Below are positions 6,322 through 10,233 of a DNA stretch of 10,233 nt, in pieces. The position numbers and the translations under genes are program-made. This DNA is from Dehalococcoidia bacterium (GTDB lineage Bacteria > Chloroflexota > Dehalococcoidia > Lucifugimonadales > SHYF01), in assembly GCA_009692985.1 (NCBI GenBank), contig SHYF01000048.1, positions 1 to 10,233 on the forward strand, written 5' to 3'. The notes beneath the pieces are model-generated. The model did not search any database. It saw nothing but the letters and a program-made list of their open reading frames with translations, and was not told the DNA's origin. Position 1 is the stretch's first letter. Each line of letters opens with the position of its first letter.

Positions 6322-6682
6322 CAGGGTACAGGAAAACTCCTCCAACCATCCCCCTCGGTCCCCCTTCCTTCTTCGAGGCTTTGTTCCAAAAGTCTTTTAC
6401 CTAACCCCCTTGATCCCCCTTCTCTAAGAGGGAAGGGGGAATTTTGAATCTGGGGGATACCCCCAGACCCCCAGCGGGAACCAAGGTTCCCTGCGCCTTT
6501 CTGACTTTTGAAACAACGCCCTTCTTCGAGGAATTGGGAAGAAGGTTTTTCCTGGGGGACACCCCCAGACCCCCACCAGAATCCCGACACGTCGGGACTC
6601 TGGACTCCTCTTTTTCAGCAGCCTGCTAGGAGCTCTGCCTCCAGAGCCTGCTTTGCCCCTATGTCCGTATGCCCGCTTCCCT
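6322..6682. repeat. Palindrome-rich intergenic repeat cluster; no gene
   Basis: This 361-base stretch between convergent genes is packed with inverted repeats: CCCCCTTC/GAAGGGGG (6415-6439), GGGGGATACCCCC (6452-6464), GGGAACC-AA-GGTTCCC (6476-6491), GGGGGACACCCCC (6554-6566) and CCCGAC-AC-GTCGGG (6583-6596). Two pieces are duplicated in direct orientation: CTGGGGGAYACCCCCAGACC (6450-6469 and 6552-6571) and CCTTCTTCGAGG (6367-6378 and 6520-6531). The spacing between these pieces differs between copies, so the units have been rearranged. Frames in this stretch encode only Pro/Gly/Arg-rich low-complexity peptides. Confidence 0.75.
6624..6650 (-). terminator. Possible weak terminator of the VOC gene
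   Basis: On the minus strand, downstream of the VOC stop, GCTCTG-GAGG-CAGAGC forms a 6-bp stem with a 4-base loop at roughly 6631-6646. No U-tract follows; the next bases are mixed and then A-rich. It may terminate poorly or be part of the repeat cluster. Confidence 0.25.
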
Positions 6683-7585
6683 TTACCTGGCCGCCACGTC
6701 CTGCCACAGCTCCACCAGGATTCCCATGTTGCTCTTGGGATGGAAGAACGCCACCTTGGCCCTGCCACCCTCCGCCACCGTCACCGTGCCAATCTGCTGG
6801 AGGCCCGCCGTCTTGAGTCGGTTGGCGTCGTGCTCAATGTCCTCCGAGTAGAAACAGACGTGGTGTATACCTGGCCCTCGCGACGCCAGGAACCGCGCCG
6901 TCCCGCTTGTCTCGTCCTGCGGCACAGTCGCCTCAATCCTAGATTCACCAATAGGGAACTCCAGGATGCGCACGTTGTCGTTGGCCGCATGCCGGCCGTT
7001 GGGCAAGGGCGTGTGCGCCGAGTCCACCTTCAGCCCGTACACATCAACGAACAGGTGCCGCGCCTCCTCCAGAGTGGCGCATACCACGCCTATGTGGTGG
7101 ATTTTGGTCAGGCGGCCCCCACGTCCCCTGGGCGGCTTAGGCACAACGCCGTGCACCGGCATGTTCTGCCACACCTCCAGCAGAAAGCCCAGGTTGCCTC
7201 GTGGGTGGTAGAAGGCCACACGGGAGCCGCCATCCTGGTCCCGACTCCCCCTCGGCGGCACGACGGCCTGCAGCCCGCCATCCGATAGCCGCTTGGCGTC
7301 GACGTCAATATCATCGGAGTAGACACAGATGTGATGAGGCCCGGGCCCCCGCCGCGCCAGGAAACGGCCTGTGCCGCTATTGGCGTCGTTGGCCACGCTT
7401 ATCTCCACCTCGCTCTCCCCCACCGGGATGTCAAGTATGTTCACGTCGTCCAGGTCCACGTGGCGTCCCCTCGGCAATGGCGACCTCGACTCGTCCAGCT
7501 TGAAGCCGTACGTGTCCAGCCACAGTTTCTTGGCTGCCTCTAGGTCGCCTACAACCATCCCCAGGTGATGAATGCGTGTAAACAT
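6683..7585 (-). CDS. Tandem two-domain VOC protein, methylmalonyl-CoA-epimerase-like
   Basis: A 300-residue soluble protein made of two VOC (glyoxalase/bleomycin-resistance fold) domains joined by a Pro/Arg/Gly-rich linker (about 141-160). Both resemble methylmalonyl-CoA epimerase: IHHLG (5-9) and IHHIG (162-166) at the start, FLARRGPGPHHIC (75-87) and FLASRGPGIHHVC (232-244) in the middle, and FYHPRGNLGFLLEVW and FFHPKSNMGILVELW at the ends. The likely metal ligands (His, Glu, His, Glu: H7, E61, the 84-85 pair, E137; and the 163-164 pair, E218, the 241-242 pair, E292) occur in both halves. Classical bacterial epimerase is a single domain of about 150 residues that dimerises, so this looks like an internal duplication. 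GGGAGG lies 10 bases before ATG 7585 and sits just after the upstream stop. It is probably co-transcribed with the carbonic anhydrase homologue. A lyase, dioxygenase or other epimerase role is possible. Confidence 0.87.
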   Translation of the reverse strand: MFTRIHHLGMVVGDLEAAKKLWLDTYGFKLDESRSPLPRGRHVDLDDVNILDIPVGESEVEISVANDANSGTGRFLARRGPGPHHICVYSDDIDVDAKRLSDGGLQAVVPPRGSRDQDGGSRVAFYHPRGNLGFLLEVWQNMPVHGVVPKPPRGRGGRLTKIHHIGVVCATLEEARHLFVDVYGLKVDSAHTPLPNGRHAANDNVRILEFPIGESRIEATVPQDETSGTARFLASRGPGIHHVCFYSEDIEHDANRLKTAGLQQIGTVTVAEGGRAKVAFFHPKSNMGILVELWQDVAAR

Positions 7586-7601
7586 GGCTATCTCGCCTCC
7601 C

Positions 7602-8141
7602 TTATTTAACCATTTTCAACCAGTGGCTCCAGTCCCCTATTGGGGTCAGTCCCTGCAAGTACCGCGCCCGGTTTCGTTGGTAGCCGGCAGCTAGCTGCTC
7701 CGTATCGCGGTGATGGCGCTCCACTGCCTCGGCAGCTGCTTTGGCAGGAACGCCCAGCATAATCGTGTTGGGCGGCACCTTGGTGTTGGGCACGACGACC
7801 GCCCCAGCGCCAATCACAGAGCCCGCGCCTATCTCCACCGGGCCAAAGACCAGAGCGCCGTTGCCGATGAGTACGTTATCCCCCACCACGGCCCGGTGCA
7901 CCAGGCACAGGTGGGCAATGACGCAGTTCTTGCCTATGGTAGTCACCTCATGCAGGACAGACCCATCCTGCACGTTCGTACCTTCGCCAATGATTATCTT
8001 GCCCGAATCGCCCCGGAGCACACAGCCCCACCATACGCTGGCGTTCGCCTGCACCTCCACGTCACCAATAAGCACCGCCGTAGGAGCTATGAATGCCGAC
8101 TCATGTACCTTGGGAATCATGCCATCTAAGCTGAACAGCAC
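7602..8141 (-). CDS. Gamma-class carbonic anhydrase family protein (left-handed beta-helix)
   Basis: A 179-residue hexapeptide-repeat protein of the gamma carbonic anhydrase / YrdA / PaaY group; active members interconvert CO2 and bicarbonate in the cytoplasm as trimers. Repeats such as IGDVEV, IGEGTN, IGKNCV, VGDNVL and IGAGSV run from about residue 20 to 120, followed by an alpha-helical tail. The three metal His are present as VLH (64), VIAH (77) and LVH (82), and the active-site neighbours LRGD (Arg43, Asp45) and NVQD (Gln58) are kept. The Gly that usually precedes the second His is Ala here. The start is GTG 8141, with AAAGGGG about 7 bases upstream. Its stop lies 16 bases before the VOC start, so the two form an operon. 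Family members with other or no known activity exist, so catalysis is likely but not certain. Confidence 0.9.
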   Translation of the reverse strand: MLFSLDGMIPKVHESAFIAPTAVLIGDVEVQANASVWWGCVLRGDSGKIIIGEGTNVQDGSVLHEVTTIGKNCVIAHLCLVHRAVVGDNVLIGNGALVFGPVEIGAGSVIGAGAVVVPNTKVPPNTIMLGVPAKAAAEAVERHHRDTEQLAAGYQRNRARYLQGLTPIGDWSHWLKMVK

Positions 8142-8185
8142 GCTGCACCCCTTTCCTGGACTTCCAACTGGAATAATCTGAGTGC

Positions 8186-8214
8186 ATAGTATGAGTGGAG
8201 AAGCGGGGTGTCAA
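8186..8214 (-). promoter_or_regulatory. Sigma70-type promoter of the carbonic anhydrase-VOC operon
   Basis: On the minus strand a perfect TTGACA -35 (8209-8214) is followed after exactly 17 bases by TACTAT (8186-8191), 4 of 6 matches to the -10. The expected start near 8179 leaves a leader of about 38 bases before GTG 8141. Confidence 0.7.
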
Positions 8215-8262
8215 TATAGTGGGGCCGTGCGCTTGGGTTGGCTGAAGGGTAAGCATAGTCGC

Positions 8263-8292
8263 TTGGTCGGGTTGCCCAGGCCGTGCTACAAT
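8263..8292 (+). promoter_or_regulatory. Promoter of tRNA-Gly
   Basis: TGCTACAAT (8284-8292) is an extended -10 with a TACAAT core; TTGGTC (8263-8268) lies 18 bases upstream as a weak -35. The start site would fall a few bases before the tRNA at 8307, as expected for a tRNA gene. Confidence 0.6.
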
Positions 8293-8306
8293 ACTCCAGT
8301 CGGCAA

Positions 8307-8381
8307 GCGGGGGTAGCTCAGTGGTAGAGCTCCTGCTTCCCAAGCAGGTTGTCGCGGGTTCGAATCCCGTCCCCCGCTCCA
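8307..8381 (+). tRNA. tRNA-Gly (anticodon CCC)
   Basis: The 75-base gene forms a full cloverleaf: acceptor GCGGGGG/CCCCCGC, D arm GCTC-AGTGGTA-GAGC, anticodon arm CCTGC-TTCCCAA-GCAGG, T arm GCGGG-TTCGAAT-CCCGT, discriminator T and an encoded CCA. The anticodon CCC decodes GGG glycine. Confidence 0.96.
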
Positions 8382-8419
8382 TTTCACCCCGCCGCCTGCT
8401 TTTCAGCTTCAAACCTGCA

Positions 8420-8425
8420 TATAAT
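8420..8425 (+). promoter_or_regulatory. Putative -10 box for moaDE
   Basis: A consensus TATAAT lies 22 bases before the moaD ATG. The matching -35 is poor (TGCTTT at 8397-8402, 17-base spacer). Read-through from tRNA-Gly, only 66 bases upstream, could also supply transcription. Confidence 0.4.
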
Positions 8426-8447
8426 AACCTGGGCACCAAATCACACT

Positions 8448-8723
8448 ATGAAAGCACGTGTTAGGCTGTTCGCTATTCTGCGCGAGAAGGTGGGTGCTTC
8501 CGAGTTGACCATTGTGCTGCCAGAGCATTCCACCGTCGCGGACCTAATGAAGGAGATGGCGCACCAATACCCTGCACTGCTGGATGGAATCGCCCACACC
8601 ATGGTGGCCGTCAACACAGAGTACGTCCAGCAGTCGCAACTCCTGCACGACGGCGACGAGGTTGCGCTGATTCCGCCTGTCAGCGGCGGCGCTCCTGACA
8701 TCCAGACTGGAGACACCATTTGA
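8448..8723 (+). CDS. moaD: MoaD, molybdopterin synthase small subunit (sulfur carrier), with C-terminal extension
   Basis: MoaD is the ubiquitin-like sulfur carrier of molybdenum cofactor synthesis. Its C-terminal Gly-Gly is adenylylated by MoeB and converted to a thiocarboxylate, which MoaE uses to make molybdopterin. The 91-residue product begins MKARVRLFAILREKVG, a typical MoaD opening, has the strand VAVNTEYV (53-60) and HDGDEVALIPPVSGG (67-81). The Gly-Gly is at 80-81, but ten more residues, APDIQTGDTI, follow, whereas standard MoaD ends at Gly-Gly. ATG 8448 is the best start: the frame is open further upstream, but that part overlaps tRNA-Gly and has no family resemblance. There is no clear Shine-Dalgarno; a TATAAT box just upstream would give a very short leader. 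moaD overlaps moaE by 4 bases. Confidence 0.88.
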   Translation: MKARVRLFAILREKVGASELTIVLPEHSTVADLMKEMAHQYPALLDGIAHTMVAVNTEYVQQSQLLHDGDEVALIPPVSGGAPDIQTGDTI

Positions 8724-9157
8724 TCCTGCTCACCAGAAAGCCCTTGGACCCCGATGCCATCACAGCCACTGTCCATGGTGACGCCAACGGCGGCATCGTA
8801 ACTTTCCTGGGCGCCACCCGCAACGAGACCGCCGGCCGCCGCGTCCTTTACCTGGAGTACGAGGCCTACGAGGACATGGCCGAGAAAATACTGGCGCGCA
8901 TAGCCCAGGAGATTAAGGAGCGCTGGGGCATCACCGACGTTTCAATCGCCCACCGGTTTGGCCGCCTGGAGATAGGCGAGGTCAGCCTGGTTGTGGCCGT
9001 GGCGTCCCCACACCGGGCGGAGGCATTCGCCGCCTGCCAGTACGTGGTTGACCGCATCAAGCAAGACGTACCTATCTGGAAGAAAGAGTTTTTTGAAAAC
9101 GGCGAGGTGTGGGTGGGCATGGAAGGGCACCCACGTCCGCTATCTGTCCCCAGATAG
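8720..9157 (+). CDS. moaE: MoaE, molybdopterin synthase catalytic subunit
   Basis: MoaE is the large, catalytic subunit of the MoaD2-MoaE2 complex that inserts two sulfurs into cyclic pyranopterin monophosphate to make molybdopterin in the cytoplasm. The 145-residue protein shows GIVTFLGATRNETAGRRV (25-42), LEYEAYEDMAEKIL (45-58), AHRFGRLEIGE (77-87), VASPHRAEAFAACQYVVDRI (94-113) and KQDVPIWKKE (114-123). The Arg near position 35, HR at 98-99 and the Lys at 114 and 121/122 match the conserved substrate and thiocarboxylate-binding residues of the family. Length is normal. The start is TTG 8720, overlapping the moaD stop (TTGA), with GGAG 7 bases upstream inside moaD, so translation is probably coupled. 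No moaA, moaC or moeB is in the window. Confidence 0.92.
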   Translation: MILLTRKPLDPDAITATVHGDANGGIVTFLGATRNETAGRRVLYLEYEAYEDMAEKILARIAQEIKERWGITDVSIAHRFGRLEIGEVSLVVAVASPHRAEAFAACQYVVDRIKQDVPIWKKEFFENGEVWVGMEGHPRPLSVPR

Positions 9158-9182
9158 GCGGCAGCCGATGCCTACACGAGGA

Positions 9183-9201
9183 GTCCCGATGGCATCGGGA
9201 C
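9183..9201. repeat. Palindrome GTCCCGAT-GGC-ATCGGGAC
   Basis: An 8-bp perfect inverted repeat with a 3-base loop lies 26 bases after moaE. Its core (CCCGA/TCGGG) resembles CCCGAC-AC-GTCGGG at 6583-6596. No T-tract follows, so it is better read as a dispersed palindrome than as a terminator. Confidence 0.55.
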
Positions 9202-9240
9202 GACGAAACAATCCGGAGAAGGGGTAAACCCCGCCACTAG

Positions 9241-9273
9241 ATTGCGAGGCCCTCCTTCGTAGGGCCTCGCAAT
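9241..9273. repeat. 13-bp hairpin ATTGCGAGGCCCT / AGGGCCTCGCAAT
   Basis: A perfect 13-bp stem (9241-9253 with 9261-9273) and a 7-base loop sit between moaE and the hydrolase gene. There is no U-tract on either side. The stem could still slow RNA polymerase or protect the moaDE transcript, but its symmetry and sequence look like a REP-type intergenic repeat. Confidence 0.65.
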
Positions 9274-9329
9274 GACATTGTTGGCGAACTTCAGGGACAC
9301 CGACACTAGAAAGGTTGGAGGTGAGACTC

Positions 9330-10196
9330 TTGGAAAGCAAGTTTGTTCAGACCTCTGACATACGTCTCCACTACCTGGAGTGGCCTGGAGACGGCCCGCC
9401 CATAGTGATGCTCCACGGCACTGGTCTGTGCGCTCAGACGTGGACGCCGATAGCAGAAGCCCTCTCCTCCAGGTTCCGGGTGCTGGCTATGGACCTAAGG
9501 GGCCACGGCGAATCGGACAAGCCCCAGGGCCAGTACCGTTGGGAGCAAGTGGCTGGAGACCTTCCTGCCTTCATTGATGCCATGCAGCTTGACAACGTCC
9601 TGCTGATGGGCCACTCCCGCGGCGGCGGAGTAACCGTGTTTGGCGGCGCTCAGAGGCATGAGCGCATCTCTGGACTTGTACTGGTCGAGCCAACCATCTC
9701 CTTCGGTCCCAGGCCGGGGTCAGTATCTGCGGATGGCCGCAACGTCAATCCCATGGCGGAGCGCGCCCTCAAACGGCGACCGGTGTGGGACAGCCGGGAG
9801 CAGCTGTTCCAGAGCTATCACAGCAGAGATCCGTTCAAGAGTTGGCGTGTGGATACCCTCCAGGCGTACATCGAAGGAGGAACAAGGATAAGGGAAGATG
9901 GCAAGGTGGAGTTGCAATGCGCTCCCCAGGTGGAGGCCCAATTCTATGATGGCGACATTCCATCCTGGATGGTTGACGGGGTCAGCCAATTGAAATGCCC
10001 TCTCCTTCTTGTCACCCGGGCCAGCAACCACCCGTTCATTTTGGACTCACCGGTGCTACAGACACTCAAGAAAAACGCGCCAGCCTTTCGACACGTAATG
10101 GTACCCCACACTGGCCACTTTGTCCCGGAGGAGCAGCCAGATGCTGTGGTGAGCGCGGTCTGGGAGTTTGTGGGAGCCACGGCTCAGTCTGCGTAG
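9330..10196 (+). CDS. Alpha/beta hydrolase fold protein
   Basis: A 288-residue cytoplasmic hydrolase of the broad alpha/beta family (esterases, epoxide hydrolases, haloalkane dehalogenases, C-C hydrolases). Visible elements are the oxyanion-hole HG in VMLHGTG (about 26-32), DLRGHGESDKP (55-65), the nucleophile elbow GHSRGG with Ser96, a helical cap region (about 125-210), and HTGHFVPEE (260-268) with catalytic His263. The acid is less clear. The usual Asp after strand 7 would fall near LLVTRASNHPF, which has none, so Glu120 in LVLVEPT or the Asp in FILDSP (about 239) may serve. TTG 9330 is chosen because GGAGG (9317-9321) is 8 bases upstream; an in-frame TTG at 9315 lies before that site. The gene stands alone after two hairpins and its substrate cannot be predicted. 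Confidence 0.88.
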   Translation: MESKFVQTSDIRLHYLEWPGDGPPIVMLHGTGLCAQTWTPIAEALSSRFRVLAMDLRGHGESDKPQGQYRWEQVAGDLPAFIDAMQLDNVLLMGHSRGGGVTVFGGAQRHERISGLVLVEPTISFGPRPGSVSADGRNVNPMAERALKRRPVWDSREQLFQSYHSRDPFKSWRVDTLQAYIEGGTRIREDGKVELQCAPQVEAQFYDGDIPSWMVDGVSQLKCPLLLVTRASNHPFILDSPVLQTLKKNAPAFRHVMVPHTGHFVPEEQPDAVVSAVWEFVGATAQSA

Positions 10197-10233
10197 CGGC
10201 TGTTCCGGCAAATACGACCTCTTCTGACTGGAG

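Noticed and set aside
6322..6682. Repeat cluster considered as a CRISPR array
   Set aside because: Repeat pieces are irregularly spaced, differ in composition and have no uniform spacers; there are no cas genes.
6653..7288. 211-codon plus-strand frame opposite the VOC gene
   Set aside because: Antisense to a clear two-domain VOC protein; Arg/His/Val-rich with no recognisable fold.
8101..8439. 112-codon minus-strand frame containing GTGFEPATTCLGSRSS
   Set aside because: This peptide is the antisense translation of tRNA-Gly, a well-known false protein; the rest overlaps the operon promoter and the start of the carbonic anhydrase gene.
8349..8447. Upstream extension of moaD starting inside tRNA-Gly
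   Set aside because: It overlaps the T arm and acceptor of the tRNA and shows no MoaD similarity; MoaD homology begins at ATG 8448.

Overview
The window reads like a piece of a free-living, moderately GC-rich bacterial chromosome. My best guess is Chloroflexota, in the Dehalococcoidia / SAR202 range. That guess rests on the gene mix: a CaiB/BaiF CoA-transferase, MFS carriers, VOC enzymes, a stand-alone ftsZ and many short GC-rich intergenic palindromes. It is an inference from gene content and style, with no marker-gene placement. I see no phage, plasmid, IS transposase, CRISPR or defence genes. I also do not see a clearly new multi-gene system. The unusual features are details of individual genes and the repeats between them.

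Layout. 1-180 (-): N-terminus of a family III CoA-transferase that runs off the left edge. 181-540: gene-free, with palindromic repeats and a likely promoter. 541-1830 (+): MFS_3/EntS-like exporter. 1831-2411: mostly non-coding, with an apparent dead PAS-domain gene (-), a doubtful small ORF (+) and a strong intrinsic terminator that serves the minus strand. 2412-3215 (-): unrecognised TIM-barrel-like protein with an acidic tail. 3279-3353 (-): tRNA-Thr(CGU). 3505-4590 (-): ftsZ, with a hairpin after its stop and a TTGACA promoter in front. 4591-4986: regulatory and repeat DNA. 4987-6321 (+): second MFS transporter, monocarboxylate/oxalate-formate type. 6322-6682: a dense cluster of palindromes. 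6683-8141 (-): a two-gene operon of a gamma-class carbonic anhydrase homologue followed by a tandem-VOC, methylmalonyl-CoA-epimerase-like protein, driven by a good sigma70-type promoter at 8186-8214. 8307-8381 (+): tRNA-Gly(CCC). 8448-9157 (+): moaD and moaE, which overlap by 4 bases. 9158-9329: two strong hairpins. 9330-10196 (+): alpha/beta hydrolase.

How the genes relate. Two gene pairs look functionally linked. MoaD and MoaE are the small and large subunits of molybdopterin synthase. The carbonic anhydrase homologue and the VOC protein are co-transcribed, which could tie bicarbonate/CO2 handling to acyl-CoA metabolism, though that link is inferred. ftsZ stands alone, with no ftsA, ftsQ or mur genes beside it. 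Four CDS starts were placed by Shine-Dalgarno (SD) position rather than by the longest reading frame: ftsZ ATG 4590, hydrolase TTG 9330, moaE TTG 8720 and carbonic anhydrase GTG 8141. Two others, moaD and the second MFS gene, lack an SD and rest on start position relative to a putative -10 box.
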